Positions 53,091-61,064 of a stretch of DNA of 64,000 nt are shown one piece after another. A program made the translations under genes and the position numbers. Every line of letters begins with the position of its first letter. Position 1 is the stretch's first letter. The DNA lies in assembly GCA_017795025.1 (NCBI GenBank), contig CP051243.1, forward strand, positions 3,310,897 to 3,374,896, written 5' to 3'. Under the pieces are notes generated by a model that made no database searches, was not told where the DNA came from, and saw only the letters and a list, made by a program, of their open reading frames with translations. Source of the stretch: Flavobacteriales bacterium (GTDB lineage: Bacteria > Bacteroidota > Bacteroidia > Flavobacteriales > Schleiferiaceae).

Positions 53091-53603
53091 CTAGATGAAC
53101 AACAAATGTGTGTTTTCGCCTTGAGCACGTTGGTAGAAGTCACCAACGGTAATAACGTCGGAAATTTCGTCTACCAAATCTTCGCGCTCCAGGTGGAACA
53201 TATCCATGGCTAGTTTGCAAGCCCAAAGTTTGGCGCCAGAGGCTTCCAAAATTTCAATGAACTCACCCACGGGTGGGATATCCAATTTCTCCATTTCCTT
53301 TTTCATCATATTGGTGGCAAAGGCTTCCATTCCAGGCAATCCCCCTAAAAGGGTCGGGATGTGCATCGCAGGATTCCCTACGGTAGCAACATGGAGATGT
53401 TCCAATTTTTTCTTTTGCACCGCTTCGAGTCCAAAGAAGGTGAAAAAGATTTCTGCTTCAATACCCTCCATTCGGGCGCCATTGGCCAAGATGAAGCAGG
53501 CGTATACATTATCGATGGTGGCCTTTGAAAGGATCAGCATCATTTTTTGAACCTTGGCATCTTTCTTTTCTACCGCGGTATTTTCCATTGCTTGAGTGTC
53601 CAT
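53091..53603 (-). CDS. DsrE/DrsH-family protein of sulfur metabolism
   Basis: A 170-residue cytoplasmic or membrane-associated protein of the DsrE/F/DrsH group: KMMLILSKATIDNVYACFIL, IEAEIFFTFFGLEAV, and a C-terminal GAKLWACKLAMDMF carrying the conserved cysteine used for persulfide transfer in related proteins. I chose ATG at 53603; an ATG at 53630 would overlap the DsrC-like gene by 10 bases. It follows DsrC/TusE-like and SQR-like genes on the same strand and closes the module. Confidence 0.9.
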   Translation of the reverse strand: MDTQAMENTAVEKKDAKVQKMMLILSKATIDNVYACFILANGARMEGIEAEIFFTFFGLEAVQKKKLEHLHVATVGNPAMHIPTLLGGLPGMEAFATNMMKKEMEKLDIPPVGEFIEILEASGAKLWACKLAMDMFHLEREDLVDEISDVITVGDFYQRAQGENTHLLFI

Positions 53604-53620
53604 GATTGAGCGTTTTTTAA

Positions 53621-53929
53621 TTAAATACAACTAGCAGGTTTGGGGATTCCGGCAATGCGACTGGCTTTTTTAAGCGGTCCACCGGGGAACAAGGCGTAAA
53701 ACTGCTTGATATCTACCACCCCGCTTTTACCCACCTTGCGGATGCTTAATGGTACTTCGTTGCGGTACTGTTCTTGAAGGTATTCGATTACCGGCCAATG
53801 GCCGTCGGTGAGCGTTATTCCTTCTTCTTGGGCGATGTGCATCGCTACCTCTTTTGTCCATTGCTTAATGTCGGTGAGGTATCCTTCGTTGTTTAGGTCA
53901 ATAGTTTGACCGGCAATTGTGGTTTCCAT
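53621..53929 (-). CDS. DsrC/TusE-family sulfur carrier protein (single terminal Cys)
   Basis: A 102-residue sulfur carrier with the family core WTKEVAMHIAQEEGI, LTDGHWPVIEYLQEQY and the flexible C-terminal arm ending GIPKPASCI. The penultimate cysteine (CysA) is present, but the second cysteine eleven residues earlier in true DsrC is a serine, so the trisulfide chemistry of dissimilatory DsrC is not possible. TusE-like or sulfur-delivery function is more likely. It sits between SQR-like and DsrE-like genes. Confidence 0.93.
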   Translation of the reverse strand: METTIAGQTIDLNNEGYLTDIKQWTKEVAMHIAQEEGITLTDGHWPVIEYLQEQYRNEVPLSIRKVGKSGVVDIKQFYALFPGGPLKKASRIAGIPKPASCI

Positions 53930-53940
53930 GGTTTCTATTT

Positions 53941-55185
53941 TTAAACGGTTTCTTCTTCAAAGTTTTTTCCGGCTTCTTGCATCTTCGCACTTACGAAGGG
54001 GATATGCTTACCGGTGATTAGCATGTTCCAGTATATCCATTTGAAGGCCATTTTGCCCATGTGGTTCATGCGGCTCTCCTTCAATAAGTTTAGCGGTCCC
54101 ACACCAGGTAGGGGGAAGGTTCCACTTACGGGTTGGTGGTGGTAATTAAAGTCGATTAATAGCGCTTTACCATGACCTGTTTCGATAAAGCAGTTGGCAT
54201 GGCCATCGAATTCATCCATTAGCTCTTTACCCTCGATAAAGCGAATTACATTCTCTAATAGAATTTCCCCTTCGAAGTGAGCCACAGAGCCGGCTTTAGA
54301 AGCTGGTAAATTGGTGGCATCGCCAATTACAAAGATGTTTTCTTTAGCATTGCTTTGTAGGGTTCCCTTATTGGTGGGGATAAAGTTTAACTCATCACCC
54401 AGGCCGCTGCGCTCCACGTAGTCGGCTCCCTTGTTGGTAGGAACGGTTACCAGCAGGTCGTAACTCACTTCTTTGCCTTCATAGTCCATAATGGTCTTAT
54501 TCTCACCATCTAAACTCATGATGTTAAAGTTGGGAACAACCTCAATGCCTTTATCTTTTAAGAGGTGGCCCAGGTGGGCGCTAGCCACGGGTTTGGTAAA
54601 GGCCCCGTCCATGGGAGTAACAAAAGTGATTTTCACCTTGTTGCGCATCTTGCGCTGCTCGAAATAGGCATCGGCTAAAAAGGCAAACTCCAAGGGAGCT
54701 ACTGGGCACTTAATGGGCATTTCGGTGATGTGCACCACTAAATGACCTCCTTCCCAAGTTTCGAGTTTCTCGTGTAGCTTAACCGCTCCTTCTAAGGTGT
54801 AAAAATCGAATACAGACTGATGCCAGTGGGGTCCCATCATGCCATCTATCTCATCGGGGGCAATATCAGTCCCGGTAGCGATGATTAGAACATCGTAATC
54901 CAAGGTTTCACCGTTTTCGAGATAAATACGGTCGTGGTCTTTATCAACCTTTAAAATACCTTCTTGGATAAGCTCCGCCCTTTCGGGGATAAACTTTTTA
55001 ATGGGTTTAACGATATCCTCTTCCTTGTAAGTTCCGAAAGGGATAAATAGATATCCGGGTTGGTAATGATGGATTTTTCGTTGGTCTACAATCCGAATTC
55101 GCCAATCTTTTGCTAAGCGTTTGGCGAGGTGATTGCTCATCATAGTGCCGGCGGTTCCGGCGCCTAAAATCACTAGATCTTTCAT
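53941..55185 (-). CDS. Sulfide:quinone oxidoreductase-like flavoprotein
   Basis: A 414-residue FAD enzyme. ATG at 55185 puts the dinucleotide fold at the very start (MKDLVILGAGTAGTMMSN); an ATG at 55203 is possible. It has a second Rossmann half with LVVTVPTNKGADYVERSGL, FVIGDATNLPASKAG, and catalytic-type cysteines in PIKCPVAPLEF and GHANCFIETG. The C-terminal amphipathic segment would touch the membrane quinone pool. The relation to SQR is clear, though the third classical cysteine is not obvious. It oxidises sulfide to sulfane sulfur, which the DsrC- and DsrE-like proteins could take over. Confidence 0.88.
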   Translation of the reverse strand: MKDLVILGAGTAGTMMSNHLAKRLAKDWRIRIVDQRKIHHYQPGYLFIPFGTYKEEDIVKPIKKFIPERAELIQEGILKVDKDHDRIYLENGETLDYDVLIIATGTDIAPDEIDGMMGPHWHQSVFDFYTLEGAVKLHEKLETWEGGHLVVHITEMPIKCPVAPLEFAFLADAYFEQRKMRNKVKITFVTPMDGAFTKPVASAHLGHLLKDKGIEVVPNFNIMSLDGENKTIMDYEGKEVSYDLLVTVPTNKGADYVERSGLGDELNFIPTNKGTLQSNAKENIFVIGDATNLPASKAGSVAHFEGEILLENVIRFIEGKELMDEFDGHANCFIETGHGKALLIDFNYHHQPVSGTFPLPGVGPLNLLKESRMNHMGKMAFKWIYWNMLITGKHIPFVSAKMQEAGKNFEEETV

Positions 55186-55278
55186 GACTAATGTGGGTTT
55201 CAATTACATGAGTAAAGGTCCCCTGATTAGCCCGGAAAAAGAATGATAAAAGTTAGCTTTTCGGCTTTGGTGACATAC

Positions 55279-55301
55279 CTTACACAAGGCCTTAGTGTAA
55301 G
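55279..55301. promoter_or_regulatory. Perfect inverted repeat upstream of the sulfur module
   Basis: CTTACAC and GTGTAAG are perfect 7-base arms around AAGGCCTTA, whose middle AAGGCCTT is itself palindromic. No T run follows on the minus strand, so terminator function for the threonine aldolase gene is unlikely. It lies about 95 bases upstream of the SQR-like start and may be an operator. Confidence 0.45.
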
Positions 55302-55313
55302 ATTATCAATTGC

Positions 55314-56333
55314 TTAAGGAAGTGTTTGAATTTGTGTGACCACCTGATTTATTTGCTCCATACTCACATCATGATGGGTAACAAAACGTTGCTTGCCTTG
55401 CCCCATATCGATATGTAAAATTCCTGCTTGGCGCAGATGGGCATTGAACTGCTCGATGTCCTTTTCGGGCTTTAAATTGAATATGAGAATATTGGTCTCC
55501 ACAATTTCGATAGGCAATACCCAAGTTGATTTTTCCAAGGCCTCGGCTAATAGCTTGGCCTTTTCGTGATCTTCAGCAAGGCGCTCAATATGATGGTCTA
55601 AAGCGTAAATACCTGCGGCGGCTAAATAGCCTGCCTGACGCATTGCTCCCCCTAACTTTTTACGAATAAAGCGTGCTTGGTGTATAAAGTCCTTGGAACC
55701 TAAAAGCAATGATCCCACTGGGCAACCTAAACCTTTGCTTAGGCAGATGGAGATGGAGTCGAATCGCTTTCCATAGTCCTCAGCGGTTTGACCGGTGGCC
55801 ACCAAGGCGTTCCATAACCGCGCGCCATCAAGGTGTAAGCCCAGGCCTTTTGTATTGGTGATGGCCCTGATTTCATCGATGGTGTCTAAGTCATAACAAG
55901 CACCTCCGCCTTTATTAGTCGTGTTTTCGAGTACTACCAAGCGACTAGTAGCGGCATGGTGGTCGAGGGGATTTTGTAAGGCGGCGGCCACAGAATCCGG
56001 TTCTAATTTCCCATTGGGGCCAGGGAGTGGGCGTACCTGACAGCTACTGTTAAAGGCAATGCCTCCACCTTCGTAATTGTAAACATGCGAATATTCGTGA
56101 CAAATAATTTCCTGCCCAGGAACAGTATGATTTTTAATCGCAATTTGATTGGTCATGGTCCCCGAAGGACAAAAAACCGCTGCTTCCATTCCAAACATTT
56201 CGGCGGCTTTCGCTTCCAATTTATTAATGCTAGGGTCTTCTCCAAAAACATCATCGCCCACTTCGGCGGCCCACATGGCCTTTTGCATTTCGGGAAGGGG
56301 CTTGGTAAAAGTGTCGCTACGTAAATCGATCAT
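55314..56333 (-). CDS. ltaE: Low-specificity L-threonine aldolase
   Basis: A PLP enzyme that splits threonine (or allo-threonine) to glycine and acetaldehyde. It has 339 residues starting MIDLRSDTFTKP (ATG at 56333; another at 56339 adds two residues). Landmarks are GDDVFGEDPSINKLE, FCPSGTMTNQIAI, LHLDGARLWNA and the PLP lysine in ICLSKGLGCPVG. It overlaps the membrane-protein gene before it by 17 bases and is the last gene of the PorV run. Confidence 0.95.
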   Translation of the reverse strand: MIDLRSDTFTKPLPEMQKAMWAAEVGDDVFGEDPSINKLEAKAAEMFGMEAAVFCPSGTMTNQIAIKNHTVPGQEIICHEYSHVYNYEGGGIAFNSSCQVRPLPGPNGKLEPDSVAAALQNPLDHHAATSRLVVLENTTNKGGGACYDLDTIDEIRAITNTKGLGLHLDGARLWNALVATGQTAEDYGKRFDSISICLSKGLGCPVGSLLLGSKDFIHQARFIRKKLGGAMRQAGYLAAAGIYALDHHIERLAEDHEKAKLLAEALEKSTWVLPIEIVETNILIFNLKPEKDIEQFNAHLRQAGILHIDMGQGKQRFVTHHDVSMEQINQVVTQIQTLP

Positions 56334-57045
56334 CTGCATTCTTTTCGGGCAGTAATTTACGTACCGCAGCGAAGAGTAAAAGAAAGAATGCCAAGAAAAA
56401 ACTCAATCGAGCCACGAAACGATCCATCGGGCTCATTCCCCATGAAAGCTGGTTAACCGCCGCTTTTACGTTATATCCATCTGCCGAAAGGCAAAAGACG
56501 AGCGGTAATAAAAGGATTAGTAAACTAAGAAGCAGCAATATCCGTGCGGGTTTAGCCCGGTTTTCCATTTGAGCAAGAATGAAATAACCGAAAAGTCCGC
56601 TGAGCATTAGTTGGAAGCTAGCGGTAAACTGACCAGCCTCGTAGTACCAGGCGGCCCAAAACTCAAGGTTTGAAGTGTATACTTGGGAAAGTCCTAAAGA
56701 AAGACTTTGCTCGAGAGGAGTATAAAAAGGAATGGCTTCGGCGGAGAGGAAGAGGAAGAGGAGCGCTAAGAAGGCGCGTTGTTTACCCCATAGTGGACGA
56801 GCCAAAATATAGGCCAACCAGGCGATTAACTGTATGACCGCAAAACTATCAGCTGCAGCAAAAGAGGCCAGTCCGAATACAAGGAAACCAAGACCAAATT
56901 TGAAATACCAAGCCTGACTACCTTCGGCACTGTAAATCAAAGCGGCCCAAGCTAAGGCTAAGAAAACGAAAGCTCCGTCGGCCCATAGGTAAGCTAAAGG
57001 ATAGCAAATGATGGCACAAAGAGCGGGTAAGTATTTTTGGAGCAT
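56317..57045 (-). CDS. Polytopic membrane protein, unknown function
   Basis: A 242-residue protein of about six or seven hydrophobic helices (FVFLALAWAALIYSAEG, FGLGFLVFGLASFAAADSF, ARILLLLSLLILLLPLVF). No family was recognised. It begins where the PorV/PorQ-type gene ends (one-base overlap, TAATG) and overlaps threonine aldolase at its end, so the three are co-transcribed. Links to T9SS are possible but rest only on position. Confidence 0.8.
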   Translation of the reverse strand: MLQKYLPALCAIICYPLAYLWADGAFVFLALAWAALIYSAEGSQAWYFKFGLGFLVFGLASFAAADSFAVIQLIAWLAYILARPLWGKQRAFLALLFLFLSAEAIPFYTPLEQSLSLGLSQVYTSNLEFWAAWYYEAGQFTASFQLMLSGLFGYFILAQMENRAKPARILLLLSLLILLLPLVFCLSADGYNVKAAVNQLSWGMSPMDRFVARLSFFLAFFLLLFAAVRKLLPEKNADDRFT

Positions 57046-58130
57046 TAAGACCGTTTAAAGGTCTCAAAGTTAAAGCGTACCGAGAAGATATTCGAATAAA
57101 GTGTGCCCGAAGCACTAGCGATATCGGTAAGGGCATAGTCGATATGGAAGCCACGGTAGGCGAAGCCAATACCTAAATTGGGTTGTAAGCTGAAGTATTC
57201 GTTACCATTAAACTCCTGTAGTTTTTTCACATTGCCAATCCCTGTTCTGAGAAAAATGAAGTTTCGATAACCGAGTTCCAAGCCTAAGTTTGGATTCAAG
57301 TTCACGAGGTCTGAGCCTAATAGTACGTTTTGTTCTCCACCAAAAGTTAGATCAGCACTGGCTTCGGCATGTAAACTATAGCGGTCGTTTAGTTTAAAGG
57401 AACGCCCCGCACCTAATAATAAACGCGGTAAGGTGAGTTCCAAGTTTTGATCGGGCATCTCGTTGGGCGTAAGCTCAAAGATATCGCCAAACTCCTCTTC
57501 ATGAATAGTCCAAGCATTAAAGGTGGTGGTGATGTCTCGTAAGGTAGCCCCAAACTGCCAGGCTCCTTTTCGGTATTGCACACCGGCATCAAATCCAAAA
57601 CCAACGGAACTGGCAAATTCACCAATCTGGCGGTACACCAGTTTAAAGCTACCGCCGTAATTAAGGCCTTCAATTGATTTTGAACGGCGGGCATAGGATC
57701 CGATTAGGGCATAGTCGGCAGCCGAGAATCGACGGATGCGATCATAATCTACATTTCCGTCTTGATCAATGAGTTCGGTTGTGTTTAGGATATCGTCTAC
57801 ACCAAAGCGAATAAAGGCAATTCCGCCCGAGCTGTATTCGTCTAGGGGCTGTGCGTAGGCCGCATAGTCGTATTGAGCGATACTAGCAAAATACTCGGCA
57901 TGCATTGCCGAAGCTTGCCAAGAGCTGCGTATTTGCGCTAAACCGGCCGGGTTCCAGTAAGTAGCATTTACATCGTTGCTCGAAGCAATAACCGCATTAG
58001 ATAGCGCCATCGAGCGGGCATCGACCCCGATTTCGAGAAAGGCATTAGAGTACTTTCGGCCTTGAGCTAAAAGTAGAACCGGTAAACTGAGAAAAAGAAT
58101 TAGGTACTTCAAAGGAATTCTTTTGCGCAA
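57045..58130 (-). CDS. PorV/PorQ-family outer-membrane protein
   Basis: A 361-residue FadL-like barrel of the PorV/PorQ family. After the signal peptide (YLILFLSLPVLLLAQ) comes NAFLEIGVDARSMALSNAV and NATYWNPAGLAQI, the family's hallmark of a small residue-rich loop before the barrel. PorV-like proteins shuttle T9SS cargo from the translocon; this paralogue may serve a subset of cargo such as the kelch and amidase proteins of the window. The start is TTG at 58130, but TTG at 58112 is also possible because a TTTATTTG box overlaps the first. Confidence 0.85.
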   Translation of the reverse strand: MRKRIPLKYLILFLSLPVLLLAQGRKYSNAFLEIGVDARSMALSNAVIASSNDVNATYWNPAGLAQIRSSWQASAMHAEYFASIAQYDYAAYAQPLDEYSSGGIAFIRFGVDDILNTTELIDQDGNVDYDRIRRFSAADYALIGSYARRSKSIEGLNYGGSFKLVYRQIGEFASSVGFGFDAGVQYRKGAWQFGATLRDITTTFNAWTIHEEEFGDIFELTPNEMPDQNLELTLPRLLLGAGRSFKLNDRYSLHAEASADLTFGGEQNVLLGSDLVNLNPNLGLELGYRNFIFLRTGIGNVKKLQEFNGNEYFSLQPNLGIGFAYRGFHIDYALTDIASASGTLYSNIFSVRFNFETFKRS

Positions 58131-58152
58131 ATAAAGCTAATTTCCTCCTTCA

Positions 58153-58160
58153 TAACTTTG
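58153..58160 (+). promoter_or_regulatory. -7 element of pssA
   Basis: TAACTTTG matches TAnnTTTG, 22 bases before the ATG at 58183, in the short space divergent from the PorV/PorQ-type gene. It also shows that an upstream TTG start at 58165 is too close to be used. Confidence 0.5.
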
Positions 58161-58182
58161 GCGATTGGCTAATATTGTTCCC

Positions 58183-58893
58183 ATGTTGAAAAGGAATTTA
58201 CCGAATATCATCACCCTCGCTAACTTAGGTGCCGGGGTTTTAACCATAATCGCCTTATTTGAAGGTCGCTGGGAATTGATTCTCTGGCTCCTGGGGGCAT
58301 CCTTAGTTTTCGACTTTCTCGATGGTTTAGTAGCGCGGGCACTGGGTGTCCATTCGGAGTTGGGTTTGCAATTAGATTCCATGGCCGATTTAATCAGCTT
58401 CGGATTGGCTCCGGGAATTGCCCTCTTCCTCACTTTTAAAGATGCTTCTTTAAGTGGCGAGCCACTGCCCGATTTTTTACCCTACATCGCACTCCTGGTG
58501 CCTATTTTTTCGGCCTTGCGCTTAGCGAAGTTTAATTTAGATAGTCGTCAGGCCGACTACTTTATTGGATTACCAACTCCGAGTAATGCCATTTTGCTGT
58601 ATTCCATTTGCCTCTGGGCTCATTGGACCGACAATGCGACTACCGAAGCCATTTTATACCACCCCTTCTTTTTGAGCCTTTTAACCATCGCCACTTCCTT
58701 GCTATTGGTGGCGGAGCTTCCGCTGATGTCGCTTAAAGTTAAAGATTGGACCTGGCGAGAGAATCGCTCCAGAATCATTCTGGTGTTAGCAATTGTTTTG
58801 CTTTTTGTGATTTTCCGTTTTCGGGCATTGGCCTTTGTTATACCTTTGTACCTCTTAATTTCAATCTTATTCAAGCCTGGTAAAGGCCAGTAA
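58183..58893 (+). CDS. pssA: CDP-diacylglycerol--serine O-phosphatidyltransferase
   Basis: Makes phosphatidylserine, the precursor of phosphatidylethanolamine, in the inner membrane. It has 236 residues and about seven hydrophobic helices. The CDP-alcohol phosphotransferase motif DG-x2-AR-x8-G-x3-D-x3-D is complete in FLDGLVARALGVHSELG and QLDSMAD. ATG at 58183 (MLKRNLPNIITLANLG) fits the family; the TTG six codons upstream is rejected. purS follows after 10 bases. Confidence 0.94.
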   Translation: MLKRNLPNIITLANLGAGVLTIIALFEGRWELILWLLGASLVFDFLDGLVARALGVHSELGLQLDSMADLISFGLAPGIALFLTFKDASLSGEPLPDFLPYIALLVPIFSALRLAKFNLDSRQADYFIGLPTPSNAILLYSICLWAHWTDNATTEAILYHPFFLSLLTIATSLLLVAELPLMSLKVKDWTWRENRSRIILVLAIVLLFVIFRFRALAFVIPLYLLISILFKPGKGQ

Positions 58894-58903
58894 AGTTCTA
58901 CCT

Positions 58904-59155
58904 ATGAAGTTCAAAGCGGAAATTAATATTATGCCACACAAGGCATTACTCGACCCTCAAGGAAAGGCGGTAAGCAATAGCATGAAGAATATTGGACTAC
59001 CCGAAATTTCTGATGTTCGCATAGGTAAGCATATTCACCTAGAGATTGAAGCCGACTCCGAAGAGCTTGCTAAAGCCAAGGTTGATGAAGCTTGTAAAAA
59101 GCTTTTAATCAATCCTATTACCGAAGGCTACGAGTTTGAGGTAATAGCCCTGTAA
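58904..59155 (+). CDS. purS: Phosphoribosylformylglycinamidine synthase subunit PurS
   Basis: The small subunit of the PurLQS complex for purine synthesis (83 residues). It shows KFKAEINIMPHKALLDPQGK, AVSNSMKNIGLPEISDVRIGK and the C-terminal KKLLINPITEGYEFEVI. purQ and purL are not adjacent; they must be elsewhere, or the protein has another partner. It is probably co-transcribed with pssA. Confidence 0.93.
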   Translation: MKFKAEINIMPHKALLDPQGKAVSNSMKNIGLPEISDVRIGKHIHLEIEADSEELAKAKVDEACKKLLINPITEGYEFEVIAL

Positions 59156-59156
59156 A

Positions 59157-59183
59157 AAGGTCTTCAACAAATTGTAGACCTTA
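59157..59183 (+). terminator. Hairpin after purS, possible terminator
   Basis: AAGGTCT pairs with AGACCTT, extended by CAA/TTG across one mismatch. No T run follows, so termination is uncertain. Confidence 0.4.
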
Positions 59184-59249
59184 GGTAAGCAGACTTAATC
59201 GCAAAGGCTTTTAGCTTCGAGAATAAGACTGCTTTGATACTTGGCTCAC

Positions 59250-59639
59250 TTAATGGCCAAGGATAAATATTTCCTTCCTTACTTTTTTGCGGTTACCATT
59301 ATGGTCACTGGCCTCTAGTTGCAGTTGCCAATGGGAAAAGGGTAATTCGCTCGGGATAATAAAATTGGTGTCGAGACGAATACTTTGGCCGTGCCAATGG
59401 CCCGACCAGTGAATTTCCTTTTTCATTTCACTAAGGTTATTCAGGCCCAGGTAGTAGTCATGTAATTGATCGTTATCCCTTATTTCCACTTCGATTTGAA
59501 GGGTGTCTCCAGCCTTGAGCTCCAAGGATTGTGGTGCCAAAATGTTAATGGATGGTGCTTCGATATCCTCATTTGCCTTAAATTCCTTGCTACAAGCTAG
59601 ACTACTACCAAGTATCCCCAAGATTATAAGCTTCTTCAT
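59250..59639 (-). CDS. Putative lipoprotein (DUF4625-like)
   Basis: A 129-residue lipoprotein (signal KLIILGILGSSLAC, lipobox SLAC). The mature part is a beta-rich Ig-like domain: IEAPSINILAPQSLELKAGD, then VEIRDNDQLHDYYL and LQLEASDHNGN. It contains a histidine cluster, HWSGHWHGQ, that could bind metal. The pattern reminds me of DUF4625. It starts right after the barrel gene (adjacent stop and start) and is the last gene of a three-gene unit. Confidence 0.75.
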   Translation of the reverse strand: MKKLIILGILGSSLACSKEFKANEDIEAPSINILAPQSLELKAGDTLQIEVEIRDNDQLHDYYLGLNNLSEMKKEIHWSGHWHGQSIRLDTNFIIPSELPFSHWQLQLEASDHNGNRKKVRKEIFILGH

Positions 59640-60518
59640 TTAAAGGAAATAGCTGAAGTTGATATTGAGTTGATCTAAGGCTCGATAATCGCCAATGGCC
59701 GGTAAGGGTCGGAACAGGTATTGGGCACCAAAGCTCCATTTATCGTGAATTAGTTGATAGCCAAGACCGGCAAACCAGGCCTGTCCTCCAGTGCCATATT
59801 GGTAAAACCCTCGTTTATTCACATCCTTTGCAAGGTATTCGTGATCGATGCTGAGGTAGAGCATGGATTGAAATTGATCGGTATGGCGAAGGGGTCGAGC
59901 TATTTTTAAGGAATTAAGCCATTGATCGCCAAAACGGTACCCAAAACTATTGGTGGTATTTTGCAGGTGAGCAACTTGATAAACCACTAATAAATTTTGC
60001 CAGGCACGCTCATATTGAAGTGCAAATTGGAAGTCCCAACTCTTACTTCCCGCTTGAAAGTTAGGGGCAATTACACTTTCAATGGGGCGGTTTTGAAAGG
60101 GGCCGGTTGGAAATTGTAGGCCTCCACTGAGGTAGAGACTTTGCATGCTACTGGAATCCATTTTAGACCAAATCAGTTTTTGAACCGAAAGGCTCATGTC
60201 GCCAATACTGTTTAAGCCTGCGGTTTGCCCCGTTTCGTTTAGCTCTCGCCTAGCATAGATATAGGGTAGGCCAAACTTGAGTTGCCAATTGTTTTCGAGG
60301 GCCCAGATGCCATTTAATTGCAACTGCTGAAAATAATCTACGCTTAAAGGTCCTTCGAAACGTCGCAGGCTGTAATTGGTTTTTAACATACTGCGGCCCT
60401 GATTAATCCAGTCGCCCATTCCAAAGCCTAAGCTGCCACAGCCGCAAACATCGCAGGCTTGCAGGGGCATGTAATTAAGTGCCAGGCCTAGCAGACCCAG
60501 CATATATTTTTTGTTCAT
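59640..60518 (-). CDS. Outer-membrane transporter-like protein with CDVCGCG motif
   Basis: A 292-residue protein with a signal peptide (YMLGLLGLALNYMPLQA) directly followed by a cysteine cluster, CDVCGCGSLGFG, then a barrel of about ten strands (WQLKFGLPYIYARREL, WFAGLGYQLIHDKWSFG, INFSYFL at the very end). Bacteroidetes proteins with this start are found near copper and heavy-metal genes, and the cysteines suggest metal binding at the periplasmic face. The function is unproven. It lies between the 60926 gene and the lipoprotein. Confidence 0.8.
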   Translation of the reverse strand: MNKKYMLGLLGLALNYMPLQACDVCGCGSLGFGMGDWINQGRSMLKTNYSLRRFEGPLSVDYFQQLQLNGIWALENNWQLKFGLPYIYARRELNETGQTAGLNSIGDMSLSVQKLIWSKMDSSSMQSLYLSGGLQFPTGPFQNRPIESVIAPNFQAGSKSWDFQFALQYERAWQNLLVVYQVAHLQNTTNSFGYRFGDQWLNSLKIARPLRHTDQFQSMLYLSIDHEYLAKDVNKRGFYQYGTGGQAWFAGLGYQLIHDKWSFGAQYLFRPLPAIGDYRALDQLNINFSYFL

Positions 60519-60539
60519 GTTTGAATTTTAACTTTAATA

Positions 60540-60926
60540 CTATCGGGGGGAGAGTACTAAAGTCTGGGGTGGTGGAAGGACTATTTCTATCCCCGGGTTT
60601 TCGTAAAAGTGCGCTAAGGGATAAGTATTGGCGCGAACATCTGCTTTGAACTGTGCAGCAGAATTTTGGACCCTTTCGAGCAGCCAATCTTTTTGCGTTT
60701 GAAAAACGGGCATTTCTGGTTGCGGACTTTGCTCCGTTTCTCCTTTTAAAATTCGACTTACCTGACAGCTGCCTTTGCAATTAGAAGTAGGGTCGAAGCG
60801 GTTTTCACAAAGTTCCTCTGCATAGGTTTTGTAGCGCAGGCTGTAATCCAGCATGAGTGGCAAAGGAAGTAGCAGTTGCCAGCTAAAACTGAAGAGGAAA
60901 AAATAAGAAAGCAGCTTTGAAACCAT
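60540..60926 (-). CDS. Small protein with Cys-x-Gly-x-Cys motif, unknown function
   Basis: A 128-residue protein with an N-terminal hydrophobic segment (LLSYFFLFSFSWQLLLPLPL), then the motif ELCENRFDPTSNCKGSCQV (three cysteines) and a Pro-rich tail (VLPPPQTLVLSPR). The pattern C-ENR-x-P-x2-C-x-G-x-C is one I recognise from uncharacterised Bacteroidetes proteins encoded before outer-membrane metal-related proteins, as here. It is the first gene of the unit, with a TACCTTCG box 5 bases before its start. Confidence 0.72.
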   Translation of the reverse strand: MVSKLLSYFFLFSFSWQLLLPLPLMLDYSLRYKTYAEELCENRFDPTSNCKGSCQVSRILKGETEQSPQPEMPVFQTQKDWLLERVQNSAAQFKADVRANTYPLAHFYENPGIEIVLPPPQTLVLSPR

Positions 60927-60931
60927 CGCGG

Positions 60932-60939
60932 CGAAGGTA
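60932..60939 (-). promoter_or_regulatory. -7 element of the 60926-59250 operon
   Basis: The minus strand reads TACCTTCG (TAnnTTnG form), 5 bases before the ATG at 60926. It predicts an almost leaderless transcript. Confidence 0.4.
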
Positions 60940-61064
60940 AGTAAGAGCGGGATTTCAGAAGGTGATTTTTGTCAACAAAACCATGGGGGCGATATATTTT
61001 ATCAAAACCCCAAATCAACCAAACAACTTTCAACCAAACTCCCCAATCTCCTTAACTTCCCCAC

